The position numbers and the translations under genes were made by a program. Below, piece by piece: positions 10,582 to 22,365 of a stretch of 64,000 bases of DNA (its first letter is position 1; the number at the start of each line of letters is the position of its first letter). The notes under the pieces were generated by a model. The model made no database searches. It had not been told where the DNA came from and saw only the letters and a list, made by a program, of their open reading frames with translations. The stretch comes from Saussurea involucrata (Eukaryota > Streptophyta > Magnoliopsida > Asterales > Asteraceae). Location of the stretch: positions 39,497,870 through 39,561,869 of the forward strand of contig CM066317.1 in assembly GCA_033807775.1 (NCBI GenBank), in the 5' to 3' direction.

Positions 10582-12066
10582 ATGCCCGAAAATGGTACTG
10601 TAATCATCTTTGGGGAAAAGAGAAAAGGGGATGTTCCATTGATTTCTGTAGCCAAAGCGCGTAAGTGTCTATTAAAAGGATGTTTATCCTATCTAGCATA
10701 TGTACTGGATGCTAAAGTACAAAAGGAGCGACTGGAGGATATAAGGGTGGTATGTGAATTTTCATATGTGTTTCCTGATGATCTTCCAGGCTTACCACCA
10801 GATCGACAAGTAGAATTCAAGATTGATCTTTTTCCAGGAGCGACACCAATAGCACGCGCACCGTACCGTTTAGCACCGGCTGAAATGAAAGAAATGATGT
10901 CTCAACTGCAAGAACTGCTTGAAAGGGTTTTGTTAAACCAAGTTCATCACCTTGGGGAGCTCCAGTGTTATTTGTCAAAAAGAAGGATGGCACTATGAGA
11001 ATGTGCATTGACTACATAGAATTGAACAAGGTGACCATTAAGAATAAATATCCACTTCCAAGGATTGACGACTTGTTCGATCAACTTCAAGGCGCAGGAT
11101 GATTCTCAAAGATTGATCTAAGATCGGGCTACCACCAAGTAAGGGTGAGGGATGAAGATATTCCAAAAAACGGCGTTTAGAACAAGGTATGGGCATTATG
11201 AATTCCTTGTGATGCCTTTTGGGTTGACAAACGCTCCTGCTGTGTTCATGGATTTAATGAACAGGGTGTGTTGACTATTCCTAGACAAGTCAGTCATCGT
11301 ATTCATTGATGACATACTTGTTTATTCAAAGAATGAAGCCAATCACAAATGTCACCTTCGTGAAGTCTTAGATGTTCTGAGAAAAGAGAAATTGTACGCA
11401 AAATTTTCAAAGTGTGAGTTTTGGTTAAAGGAGGTACAATTTCTTGGTCATGTAATTACTTCTGAAGGAGTCAAAGTGGATCCGGCTAAGATAGAAGCGA
11501 TGATGAATTGGGAAACACCGAAGAACTCATCATAGATACGGAGTTTCTTGGGTTTGGCAGGTTATTATCGACGATTTATAAAGGATTTATCCAAGATTGC
11601 CTCTTCACTGACGGTTCTAACACAAAAGAATGTAAAGTTTGAATGGACGGAAAAGCAAGAGTCAGCCTTTAGGACTTTACAACAGAAGTTATGTGAAGCT
11701 CCTGTCCTTGTACTACTTGAAGGAACAGAAGATTTAGTAGCATATAGTGATGCGTCAAAGATGGGTCTAGGGTGTGTATTGATGCAACGTGGCAAAGTAA
11801 TTGATTATGCATCAAGACATCTCAAGGAGCATGAAAAGAATTATCCTACCCATGACTTAGAACTGGCAGCAGTAGTGTGTGCTCCGAAGTTATGGAGGCG
11901 TTACTTATATGGAACGAAGTGCACTCTTTTCACTTATCATAAGAGTTTGAAACACGTTTTTTATCAGAAAGAGTTGAATATGAGGCAACGACGTTGGTTA
12001 GAATTACTTTAGGATTATGACTGTGAATTGCATTACCATCCTGGTAAAGCAAATGTTGTAGCTGAC
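10582..12066 (+). pseudogene. Chromovirus A reverse transcriptase-RNase H, broken
   Basis: RT begins after the protease with DIRVVCEFSYVFPDDLPGLPP and IARAPYRLAPAEMKE, continues as MCIDYIELNKVTIKNKYPLPRIDDL, the YGHYEFLVMPFGLTNAPAVF block, and the catalytic FIDDILVYSKN near 11305-11335. RNase H follows from about 11640 with VAYSDASKMGLGCVLMQRG and YPTHDLELAAVV. Breaks visible against the homologous frame of B: TGA replacing Cys near 11101, an extra A near 11166 (frameshift), TGA replacing Arg near 11272, TAG near 11533 and TAG near 12010. The two DD residues of the active site are kept, but no full-length enzyme can be made. Confidence 0.88.
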
Positions 12067-13548
12067 GCCTTGAGTAGGAAAGAATATAGTGGGTGTTTGA
12101 AAGCGATCAACACCAGAATTGATGTGATGTCGAGTTTGATTGAAAGAATAAAAGTGGCACAAACGGAAGACTTATTAGAAGAAAGTCTGAAAGAGGAAGT
12201 TATGGTTAAGCAACGTCTTCAATTGACTGAACATAGTCGCGGAATAAAATTGTTTCAAGGCCGTATCTAGGTGCCAAAGATTGGGGGAAACCGAGAATTA
12301 ATTCTTGAAGACGCCCACAAGTCCAAATACTCTATACATCCTAGGAGTACTAAGATGTATAGAGATTTGAAACTACACTGTTTGTGGTCAGCTATGAAGT
12401 TAAATGTGGCATAATGTGTAGAAAAATGTGTGACGTGTTCGTTGGTGAAGGCCGAACATCAACGACCTTATGGAAGTCTACAATCTCTTGAGATTCCTGA
12501 ATGAAAGTGCGCAAAGATTACCATGGATTTTGTGACTAAGTTACCAAGGACGTTAAAGGGTAACGATACTATTTGAGTAATCGTGGACCGCTTAACTAAA
12601 AGTGCTCACTTCTTACCAATGAAAGAAGCTTCACCAATAGATAAGGTAGCCAAGTTATATATTGATGAAGTGGTATCAAGACATGGTATACTTGTGTGTA
12701 TAGTTTCTGATCATGACAGTCGGACGGGCAAAAAAGTGAAAGAATTGGGTACAAGAGTGAATTTGAGCACAACATATCATCCACAAACGGACGGGCAAAG
12801 TGAAAGAACCATTCAGACTCTAGAAGACATGCTAAGATCCTGTGTAATTCATTTTGGAGGTAACTGGGATACGCATTTACCCTTAGTGGAGTTTGCGTAC
12901 GATAATAGTTATCATTCCAGTATTGGAAGGGCACCTTTTGAAGCCTTATATGGGCGGAAATGTAGAACTCCAGTATGTTGGTTGGAAGCTGAAGAAAATA
13001 AATTTGTTGGTCCCGAAATTGTACAACAAACGGCTGATAAAGTGAAGGAAATTCGGAAACATATGAAGGCAGCTCAAGATCGACAAAAGAGTTACGCCGA
13101 TCAGAAAAGGAGACCTAAAGAATTTCAAGTTGGGGAGCGGGTAATGTTAAAGGTATCCCCGTGGAAAGGTATTATAAGATTTGGGAAGCGTGGAAAGTTA
13201 AGTCCTCGTTTTCTTGGGCCTTTCATTATAACCAAGAGAGTAGGACTTCAAGCTTATCAATTAGAGCTTCCACCTGAATTGGAAGGGATCCATAATACTT
13301 TTCATGTATGTTATCTTCGAAAATGTCTAGCTGAAGAAGAGAATGTTATACCACTTTCTGAAATAAAAGTGGATGAGAAAAGTCGTTGTGTTGAGGAACC
13401 AGAAGCGATTTTGGAAAGAACGACTAAGAAGTTAAGACATAAGGAAGTGATCATGGTCAAAGTACAATGGAAACATCATAGAGGTGCTAACGTAACTTGG
13501 GAATCTGAAGAGGATATGAAGAATAGATATCCTCGTTTATTTACCTAA
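12067..13548 (+). pseudogene. Chromovirus A integrase with chromodomain-like tail, broken
   Basis: Integrase with the zinc-binding region (HPRSTKMYRDLKLH...CVTCSLVKAEH), catalytic core and C-terminal module. The core shows VDRLTKSAHFLPMKE, SDHDSR and HPQTDGQSERT, but about 18 bases are missing after SDHDSRT relative to B. The C-terminus (about 13140-13548) has the GPY/F-type module and a chromodomain-like end KHHRGANVTWESEEDM. Stops lie at about 12268 (TAG for Trp), 12412, 12502 and 12574. The last 321 codons (12583-13548) are open, ending at TAA 13546-13548. Confidence 0.88.
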
Positions 13549-13590
13549 CTTTGTTTTCGGGAACGAAATCATTTTCAAGTTGGGGAGATT

Positions 13591-15394
13591 TGTAACACCT
13601 TGAAATTCCATGATCAAGGTATGTATTATGAAGAATGTTAATTTGAAAGTTATGTTATATTTTGATGTTGAAGGGTCAAATGTGTAATTGGCCAAAGTCT
13701 TTATGTTAATTGTGAATTGCAAAACTCTGGGGTTAGTTGTGTCATTTGATGATAGTTGGATGTATTTAAGTGGAGAGGCCGTTGAAATTGAGATTATCTC
13801 AATTTCAATTTCCTGAGAAGTCGGTTCCATCAGAGCGAAAGAAAGAATGACCGAAGTCTTGATTGTTCGGTGAGTTTTAGTTGTCTCTCGATTCAACCTC
13901 AAATCAATTCAATCTGGTGTTTGAATTGGGTTATTGATTTAGTATCTAGTATATAGGATTGAAGTTTGAGTTTGGTGATTCAAAATCGATATTGTGTGGA
14001 GTTGCAGGTGAGTTCATCTTTCTTCAAATTACTATGAATTCATTGAAATCACTAGTTGAAAGTGAAATCATACTTCGAATTATGTTATATGTATTAATAA
14101 AAAATATGGTGAAGTCGATTGAAAAACTGGAAATTTCGATTTCAGTATGAATCAGATTGGTTTATTGATCAGCCCGGAATAGATGTTTTCCGGATGACCT
14201 TTCCGGACGATTCCGGATAGTTCCGGATTCCGGATAGTTTTTCGGATATGAATTCCGGATTGATTTACCGGATACGGTTCCCGGATGGTTCCGGACATGG
14301 AGTCCGGATATTTTTTTCCAGATGTTACCGGATTTCTTGGGATTCCGGATGTTTCCGGATATGTTTTCCGGACTTGGTTCCGGATTAGTTTACAGGACAA
14401 GTTTCCTAGATATTTTTTGTACAAGGTTGTACTGATCAAGTGTTTTCTGAATATGAAACATATCTTGATTATTTTAACAGTACGAACATAATTATAACTC
14501 AACTGCGAGTATGATACGATTTGATATGTGTTTTGACTTGGTACGCACACATGCTAGGAAGTGTAACGGATGCATAGGCACTAGAATTATTTGATAAACG
14601 TGGTATATGTGTGGCGCTTAATCGTAATTCCCGTTGATTGGAAATGAGGAATAGGTCGGGCACTTAATGGTAATTCTCATTTCGTATTGTGATGTGAAAT
14701 CGTGGAATAGGAAGGGCGCTTAATTGTAATTCTCGATTTCTATTGGAAGATAAGAGATAGGCATGGCTCTTAATTGTAATCCCTACTTCCACACCAAGAA
14801 ATAGGCATGGCGCTTAATTGTAATTTCTTGGCATGAGCTGTAATCTAGAATCCTCAGTGATTCGTAGTGGTGCTCTTAAACGCGATACTATGACTTACTT
14901 AGTGTTTGTCATATTCATGGAATCGGGTATGATTCTCGTCATAGAAAGATGTTATGTGTACGGTAAGAAGGTTTGTGAAAATGTCATTTTATATGCTTTG
15001 TTTACAAATTGGGTTTTTCAAAGTTTATAAAGGTTTTTGATTTAAATCTAGATGTTCTCACTAGGTGCAAGTCTAATGTTTTCAAATTAAATTTTCTTAT
15101 CAGGTACTAGTTCGGGAAGGGATATAAAGGGATGAGTGAAGAGGGGTATAAGAGTTATGTTTTTGGAATGTGATGGAGAAGTTAGTGTAAACGAAGATAT
15201 TTTGGAGATTGCCTAGACAACCCTTACAATCTAATCTTATTTTCATGGATTAAATTAGTAGGTTGTTTTTATATTTCATATGTAAATATGAATCTTCGTT
15301 ACTAATACTCCATTTATATAAAAGTCTTGGAAGATTTTGTAGTATGCTTTGATAAATTTAAGGTTTAAATTTATTGTGATTTGAGGGTGTTTCA
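13591..15394 (+). repeat. 3' LTR of chromovirus A
   Basis: Starts TGTAACACC right after the polypurine tract AGTTGGGGAGATT (ending 13590) and ends TTTCA before the CTTAA duplication. It carries the same palindrome, leader donor (GCAGGTGAGTTC), CCGGA block (about 14173-14400), hairpin array (14597-14831) and TTATATAAAAG (15314-15324) as the 5' LTR. The CCGGA block is shorter than in the 5' copy. Confidence 0.93.
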
Positions 15395-15540
15395 CTTAAC
15401 TTCATCATCGAGGTCTCATTTGTCATAAAATGTCAATTTCTATTCATATCCATGTGTACTGCTCTAGATGTGCTTTTTTAAACCATTTGGCTTAAGAGTA
15501 CTATATGCGTATATCTCAGATGGTAGTATTATGTATCCCT

Positions 15541-15615
<75 letters not shown>

Positions 15616-15620
15616 ACTTC
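15395..15620. repeat. Flank with (AT)n and (AG)n microsatellites
   Basis: After the CTTAA duplication the sequence may continue the LTR of F. It contains an (AT)n tract at 15543-15588 followed directly by an (AG)n tract at 15589-15615. No coding content; the short ORF at 15505-15693 is only translated microsatellite. Confidence 0.7.
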
Positions 15621-15829
15621 TTTTGTAAACCAACTTTATCATGTGAACTATGTAAATCAATCTAGACCATCCATTATCTTGATCGACGGTTGAGAAATTT
15701 TCGGATTTAAATTTATTTAAAAAATAGGGAAATGGTAGTTTGGGAATTAAAAATCAAATAAAATCATAGGATAATGACAAGAAAAACTGTCATTATGTTA
15801 ATAAAGGAATCCTACAATTTCCGGATTTA

Positions 15830-15867
<38 letters not shown>

Positions 15868-16678
15868 CCGGCGCCTCCTCTCTCTTTCTCTCACACACAA
15901 AATTCCGGCGGCACCGATAACCACCATCACTATGCCGACGACTGAGAACCACCATCACTACGACGGCGACCGAGGACCAACATCACTACACCGGTGATCG
16001 AGAACCACCGTGGTTCCCCACTACTCCCTCTCCGGCGACCTCCTCCCACTAGCGATGACCTCCGCGACGACCGCCCCCCAATTCCGGTGAGTTTCATAAT
16101 CTGTTTTTTTTGGTAAATTGTGTTTTCGAAATTTTCAAAGTTTTAAGTTTCATAAACTGTTTTTTCGAAAATTTCAAGTTTCATAAACGGTTTCATAATA
16201 TGTTTGTTGGATTTTTAAATTTCATATATCTTCTCTCGTGTGAAATAATCATATATTTTCGAAAGTTCATATATTTTTCTCTTATATGAACAATCTGTAT
16301 TTTTAATTTCATATATTTTCTTCAATATGAATATTCAGATTTTTTCGAAATAATCATATATTTTCGAAGTTTCATATGTTTTTTCTTATATGAAACGTGA
16401 AAATTTCGAAGTTTTATATGTTATTCTCATATGAAACGTGAAAACTATGATACTCGCCGGAAATGGGGGAGGTCGTCGGAGCGGGAGGAGGTCGCCACCA
16501 GTGGAAGGACATCGCCGGAAGTGGGAGGTCGTCGGAGAGAGAGAGATAACTGAGAAAATTAAGAAAATTTCTTGTTGCTAATTAAAAATATGAATTATTC
16601 CTAAAATTACGATTTTTGAGAAGAAGACTCAAATACCCTTGATTTACAAGTTCACACCATTATTTCGATTTACAAAAT
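15621..16678. mobile_element. Foldback/TIR element of about 1.06 kb
   Basis: Left end 15621-15660 (TTTTGTAAACCAACTTTATC...TGTAAATCAA) is an imperfect inverted copy of the right end 16640-16678. Further inside, the arms remain inverted: (TC)n at 15837-15862 against GAGAGAGAGAGATAA near 16533-16548, and a CTCC/GGCGACCTCC-rich block at 16020-16085 against GGAGGTCGTCGGAG-type sequence at 16455-16535. The left arm contains a minisatellite of ACCACCATCACTA-type units (about 15915-16010). The AT-rich centre has five small hairpins. No transposase and no convincing target duplication were seen, so the class (foldback, MULE-type MITE or other) is open. Confidence 0.6.
16220..16436. repeat. Five TTTCATAT...ATATGAAA hairpins at the centre of the foldback element
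   Basis: Units at 16220-16245, 16265-16291, 16307-16331, 16370-16395 and 16412-16436. Each has arms of the type TTTCATAT/ATATGAAA around a pyrimidine-rich loop of 8 to 12 bases. Unit 2 has GTTCATATA/TATATGAAC, where the outer base pair changed on both sides. Spacers contain repeated TTTTCGAAA. Confidence 0.7.
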
Positions 16679-16907
16679 AATGGGCCTATAAATATATATA
16701 TTTAAAAAGGTAAAAAATAGAAAGAAGGGTGAATTTTCGTGCAAAGGTGAAATATGCAAAGATGGAAAGTGGAGGGGTTGAAGGGTAAATCCGAATTTTG
16801 TAGAAAAAGAATTAGTGTTATCCCCAATTTTCGGTTAATAAGGTTGTTCGCAATTGGGATATTTATAAGATGTTTTAGTGTTGGTGATAAAGCTTCACTT
16901 GGAAAAG
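16679..16907. other. Flank between foldback element and LINE
   Basis: Host or older repeat sequence without a recognisable gene. It forms the left side of the LINE insertion site; its continuation on the other side of the LINE starts at 32361. Confidence 0.5.
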
Positions 16908-17424
16908 TCGTTAGGATTTTATTTTTTTTGAAAGGCAAAGCAAGTCATTTTATTCCTCTATACAAATATACAGATTTACATGGAACTATACAATCCAACC
17001 AGAACTAGAATCAGAAATCCCAAAACAATTACCATAAGGGATCAGTTTCACCTAGGCAAACGACACCCAATTATACCCAACAAAAAGTAGACCAAACATC
17101 GAAAAACAAAACCAACAGAATATGATCAAACATCATCAAAACCTTTGCACTTAAAACCCATTCATCCGTTGTCCAGATTAAGCACTTCCAAACAGCCGCT
17201 GGGGCAGACTGTATTGACGACAGAGGAGTCTAAAACCGCAGCTTGTTTGCTACACGTAGTCGCGAAACCTGTTGCCCCGATCTTCCTTTTTAGGACTGTC
17301 GAACATATGCAGCTTTCTTTCCACGTTATATTCTAAGTTCTGTCGATTTTATCATGAATCCCGGACATCCAAGCAATCCAATCCAGTGCGTGTGTATTCG
17401 ATCATCTGCTCTCCCATTCGAAAG

Positions 17425-20065
17425 TCAGTCTTTGCCATTCAAAGAAGTGTTCATCCAGCTTTCTTTTTCTGCCTTAAAAATAATATTGTTCCTGTGGTTC
17501 CAAGATAAATATAAAAACGACCAGATCACCCCCATCCATCTCGAATTGTCATCCCGGCTGCCGTCTACGTTTGTACCTTCTCTCATTAAATCGTGAATCT
17601 TACTTATGCCTTCTAGCGATTTATTCCACCATTTTCCTATTCGAATCCACATTCTCTTCACTTATTCACACCCGACTAGAGCATGATCTATACTTTCTGG
17701 CACATTCCCGCATCTAGGACAAAAAATTGTATCAAGATCAAGTCCCCTCTCGTTAAGTACCGTTCGACATGGGATACGTCCGAGATTCGCTCTCCATATG
17801 AATATACAGACTTTTCTAGGAACCAAGTTACACCATCTAGTTTCTACCGAATTATTTTCCGTTCCAGCCCCAACTTCTCCCAATAGATACCGCAATTTTT
17901 TAACGTTGAATCCCATTGCACTATCTAATTTTCATTCCCATCTATCTCTTATATCTCTCAATCGTTCCCATCCTTGCATTTTCCTCAAAAGATCCTCTAA
18001 TTCTCCCCTCTCCCTTCCCCTTGGAGGTCTTCTCCATTTCCAATCCCAAACCCATTTATTGTCTATCCAATTACCCATCTCCGCTATCGAAGCTTTTTTG
18101 TCAATCTCCAACCTCACAAGTCGTTTGAATTCTTATTCCAGCGGTTTGTTTCCCAACCATTTTGCTGTCCAAAATCCCGTCTCCTTTCCTTCTCCTACTA
18201 CTCTACTAAAGGAGTTCGAAAAACGTACATTCCCGATCACCATCTCTCCCCCCACCCGCACTATATTTTTTCCAAGTGGAATATCCCCTCCCAACAATCT
18301 CCTCCCTTCCCATAATCCCCCTCCCTCCCCGTGAATGCTTTTGATAACCCTTACCCAAAGTGCATCTTCTTCCGAGAGAAAACGCCACCACCATTTTCCC
18401 AACAACGCCTGATTTGCCTCAAGTAAGCTTCCTATGTTTAGGTCACCATTTTTGAAAGATCCCACCACTTTTCCCCATTTGACCCACGACATACTTTTTT
18501 TCTCACACTCTCCCGACCCCCCTCCCCAAAAGAAGTTACTTCGCACTCTCTCTAGCTCGTTAACCACTCCACTCGGGGCTCGAAACATAGAAAACAAATA
18601 TAAAGATAAGCTTCCTAGGACCGATTTCACCAAAGTCAAGCGACCTCCAAAAGAGACCAATTTTGCTTTCCAATTTCCTAGTTTAGCTTTCACCTTGTCA
18701 ATTACTGATTTCCAATTGTTTATCTTGGACATTACCGCACCGACCGGAAGGCCGAGATAAACGAAAGGTAGTTTCCCCCCTTCACATCCAATTCCTCTCG
18801 CCCAATCTTGAAGTTCTTCCTCTCTAACGCCCAATCCGTAGATTTTACTTTTCTTCACATTTATTTTCAAACCCGAAATTGAGCGAAAACAAGCGAGGAT
18901 CTTCAATAAGTTTTTTAGATTCGAAAGACTCCATTTCCCAAAAAATATCGCATCGTCCGCATATTGGAGATGCGCTATTGTTATTTCCTCCCTCCCTATT
19001 TTTAAACCTTCAAATAACCCTTTTTCCATCGCTTCCTCCAGCAATATATTCAAATTTTCTGCTGCAACAAGAAAAAGAAAAGGTGCAAGTGGGTCACCTT
19101 GTCTTAATCCTTTACCCATCAAGAATTCTTCCGTTGGAGCTCCGTTTACTAATACCGACATTGCCGTCGATTGTAGACAAGCCTTTATCCACCCCAACCA
19201 TTTTTTCCAAATCCCATTTTGCCCAAACTTTCTAGCAAAAAATCCCATTCCACCGAATCGTAGGCTTTCTCGAAGTCTACTTTAAAAATCAGCCCCTTTA
19301 TCTTTTTCCTTCACGCATAATCTACCACCTCGTTTGCCATGAGAATTCCATCGAGGATGTGTCGGTCTTTAACAAACTCACTTTGAGTTTTATTAATAAT
19401 TTTGCCCAAAACAACTTTCATCCTTTCCGCTAAGATTTTTGCGATCATTTTATAGTACACCCCTATTAGACTTATTGGTCTAAAGTCTCCTAGGCCTTCC
19501 GGATTTGGCGTCTTCGGAATTAGAGTGATGAAAGAAGAGTTACATCCCATACTAATCGCTTCCTTATCCCAAAACCATCTTAATGCCGACATCAAATCTT
19601 CTTTAATTAAGCCCCAATACCTTTTCATGAAACCGAATGTGAACCCATCCGGTCCGGGTGATTTATTGCTACCACAATTCTTGATTGCATTCCATACTTC
19701 CTCCTCGTCGAATGGTCTCTCCAAACTTGCGGCTTCCTCCGGTAGTATTTTTTTGAACTTCCCACTATTAAGGACCGGATCGTCTTCAACTCCTTTATTA
19801 AACTTTTTCTTGAAAAACTCAAAGACGTGATTTTTAATATATTTCGGATCTTCTTCCCAAACTCCGTTGATATTCAAACCTCTTATCGCGTTTTTCCGTT
19901 CCCTATATTTCATAGTCATATGAAAAAGTTTGGTATTTTCGTCTCCTTCGATCATCCATTTCAGCTTTGCTTTTTGCCTTTCCATCCTGATTTTTTTCCT
20001 CTAAATTTAGCCATTTTTTCTTGCAACGAGCCAATCATTCCTTTCCGTATTATTCCACCTGTTCA
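17425..20065 (-). pseudogene. LINE ORF2: reverse transcriptase and zinc-binding C-terminus
   Basis: Continues the ORF2 whose endonuclease part is beyond B. RT fingers/palm: KSPGPDGFTFGFMKRYW, FRPISLIGVYYKMIAKILAERM (about 19660-19410), then GLRQGDPLAPFLFLVAAE, the catalytic LQYADDAIFFGKW (near 18975-18940) and GLKINVKKSKIYGLG. After 18133 come WRRPPRGRE and a zf-RVT-like domain (WRANLGRIPCRTVL...CPRCGNVPESIDHALVGC, 17850-17665), then a C-terminal WSFLYLSWNHRNNIIF segment. Breaks: frameshifts near 19310 and 19248, stops near 18133, 17932 and 17662. The YADD catalytic motif is intact. Confidence 0.92.
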
Positions 20066-20070
20066 TTTCC

Positions 20071-22350
20071 TGTAACACCTCGAATTTCCATTGTATTATA
20101 TTTAATATGAATGGGGTCTATTTGTAATTTAGTCTAAGTTGTGGACTAATTGTAAATATAAACTCCAGGGTTGATTTTGTAATTTGACCAAAGTTTATTG
20201 TTAAGTGTTAAAATTAAACTTGAGGGGTCTGTTTAGTCAACCTTTAATAGGTGAGATTACCTTATGTAAGGGTAAGCTGTGTTATTTGAGATAATATCTC
20301 AAAAGCTTTGGTGAGTCAGTCCAGAGAAGAAACTCAGAGAGAGAAAGAAATAAGGAAATCAGAAGGAGAAATCAGGAATCAATTTCTTGTGGTAAGATTT
20401 TGAAGTTTCTTCTTTGAATTCTTAATCTGATTAGTAATATCAAGTTGAATCTTCTCCAGTGATTGGTATTTAGAGAGAAGAAAAGGTTTGGATTGAACTG
20501 GGTAAAAAGCTTCTGTTCAGGTGAGTTCATCCTTTTCGTTTTAAATTTAACAGTTGAAAAATTAATTCAACTATTGTATATAAGATGTCTGAATATATTG
20601 GTTTTGAGATGAAATTGATTAACAGACTGAGCTATAGTTGAGCAAATTGATGAAAATAGGATAACCAGTATCGAGGTCCCAGAAATTGTTTGAATTCCAG
20701 AACTGGGTTTAGATCCGGAATTAATGGATTCCGGAAATCGGGTTTAAGATCCGGAATTAGTGAGTTCCGGAACCGGGTTTAAAGAACCGGAGTGGTGGAT
20801 CCGGAATTCAATTCCGGGAGATGGGTCGAAATAATTTAATTCCGGCAGACGGGACTCAATTGTTTTGGGATCCGGTAAATAACAAAATCGGAATTGGGTC
20901 TTAATGTTGGATACCGGAATTTGAATAACAAAACCGGAATTGGACCTTTAATTATTTGGGATCCGGAAATTAATTCTGGTACTAGGCTGTTGGTTTGGAC
21001 TTCCGGTATTAAATGAACCAGAATGAGATTTGTTTGGGCTTCCGGTATTAAAAGAACCGGAATGGGCTTGGATTTGGTACCAGAACTATAAAGAACCGGA
21101 GTGGGCTTTAATTGGGTCCCGGTATCAATAAAGAACCGGAATAGACTTTTGTTTGGGATCTGTTATTAAGCTTCGAGAGTTAGGCTTGGCCCAGCAGAAA
21201 TTAACTATTTAAAAATTAGTTTTGGTCCAAGATGTTTTATTTAGGATATGAGTTTGATTGAAACTTAATATCTCATTTTGGATTGTAATTTCGGAATGAT
21301 ATTCCAAATATAATTTTCATGACGGAGAATATTTAAGGATGTAATCGATTAACCAGTGTTCTTAGAACTAAAAGTGTTATGGGATGTAGTGTGATATGTT
21401 TGATACATATACAGTAAATAAAATGTAATGGATCCATAAGCACTATTTTTATTTTAACGTGGAATATGCATAAAGTAAGTTGTAATTCCCGTTGACCTGA
21501 AACGTGGAATAGGCATAAAGAAATTTGTAATTCCCATTTCATAAAGGTGTTATGAAATGAGAAACATGCATAAAAGAAAATTGTAATTTCTATTTCATAG
21601 TGTGAGGTGAAATGCGGAATAGCCATAAAGTAAATTGTAATTCTCATTTCGTAGTATAGAAATCGAGGAATAGGCATAAAGTAAATTTTAATTCCTGATT
21701 TCTATGGGAAGGTCAGAGATACGCATAAAGTAACTTGTAATCTCTACTTCCAGCCCAAGAAATAGGCATAAAGTAACTTGTAATTTCTTGGATAAGAGCA
21801 ATGATCTAGAATCTGCATTGATTTGTAGTAGGCTCTTGATTGTGATGATATGACTTACTGAATGTTAGTCATATTCATGGGATCGGGTAGATTCCCGTCA
21901 TTGTGATGAGCAAGTGTACGGTAAGAATGGTGATGAACCAGGTTTGTTTATATGCTTTGGATATTTGAGTTTTCAAAGTTGTTAATGTTTTTAATTTGAA
22001 TTTGGATGTTCTCACTAGGCATAAGCCTAATCGTTCAAATTAAATTTTGTTACCAGGTACCAGCTCAGGGAAATAATGGGATGTGGGACGAGAGCTTTTG
22101 AAGTATTCAACTTTTGAGATAAGCGGAGGATTTAGTTAACGCAATGAGGCTTTTTGATGGATTGCTTAGATAACCCAGTTAATCTGATTATAGTTGACAT
22201 GATTAGATTAATAGGTTATTTGGAGAATTCAATGTTTGTAAATAAGGACCCTCATAGTTAATTCTCTTCTTATATAAAAGTTTGGATGTTATTTTGTTAT
22301 ATCTTGTTACAAATTGAGGTTCAAATTGGCCCTGATTTTAGGGTGTTACA
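20071..22350 (+). repeat. 5' LTR of chromovirus B
   Basis: Starts TGTAACACCTCGAATTTCC, ends TTTAGGGTGTTACA. It contains the palindrome TTTGAGATAATATCTCAAA (20285-20303), a leader donor CAG/GTGAGTTCATCC at 20521, a block of CCGGT...ACCGG inverted repeats (about 20690-21170), a seven-unit hairpin array (21456-21791) and TTATATAAAAG (22270-22280). It has about 85 bases near 21040-21125 that the 3' LTR lacks, and lacks one hairpin unit that the 3' LTR has. Confidence 0.93.
21456..21791 (+). repeat. Array of seven covarying hairpins in B 5' LTR
   Basis: Units at 21456-21493, 21499-21540, 21554-21596, 21609-21650, 21658-21703, 21707-21751 and 21755-21791. Loop core is AGGCATAAAGTAA.TTGTAA. Arms pair within each unit but differ between units: AACG..GGAAT/ATTCC.CGTT; TATGAAAT.AGAAA/TTTCT.ATTTCATA; AGAAATC..GGAAT/ATTCC.GATTTCT; GGAAG...AGAGAT/ATCTCT.CTTCC; CCAAGAAAT/ATTTCTTGG. 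The last unit matches the last unit of A, so the arrays are homologous. Confidence 0.85.
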
Positions 22351-22353
22351 ATA

Positions 22354-22365
22354 TGGTATCAGAGC
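22354..22365 (+). promoter_or_regulatory. Primer binding site, initiator tRNA-Met (B)
   Basis: TGGTATCAGAGC, three bases after the LTR end at 22350, in the same position and sequence as in A. Confidence 0.92.

Larger units (their letters stand above)
6808..15394 (+). mobile_element. Chromovirus A (Tekay-like Ty3/gypsy), complete but decayed
   Basis: Element of 8587 bp with two LTRs (6808-8616 and 13591-15394) and 5-bp target duplications CTTAA at 6803-6807 and 15395-15399. Order: LTR, iMet primer site, gag, protease, RT, RNase H, integrase with chromodomain-like tail, polypurine tract, LTR. Many stops and frameshifts make it non-autonomous. Both LTRs are clearly alike but differ by point changes and small indels in repeat arrays, so it is not a very recent insertion. 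It sits in the LTR of F. Confidence 0.93.

Noticed and set aside
15505..15693. ORF with IYIYIYIY and RERERE repeats
   Set aside because: Direct translation of the (AT)n and (AG)n microsatellites.
18434..19235. Plus-strand ORFs of about 110 codons opposite the LINE reverse transcriptase
   Set aside because: They are antisense shadows of a recognised RT domain and show no motif of their own.
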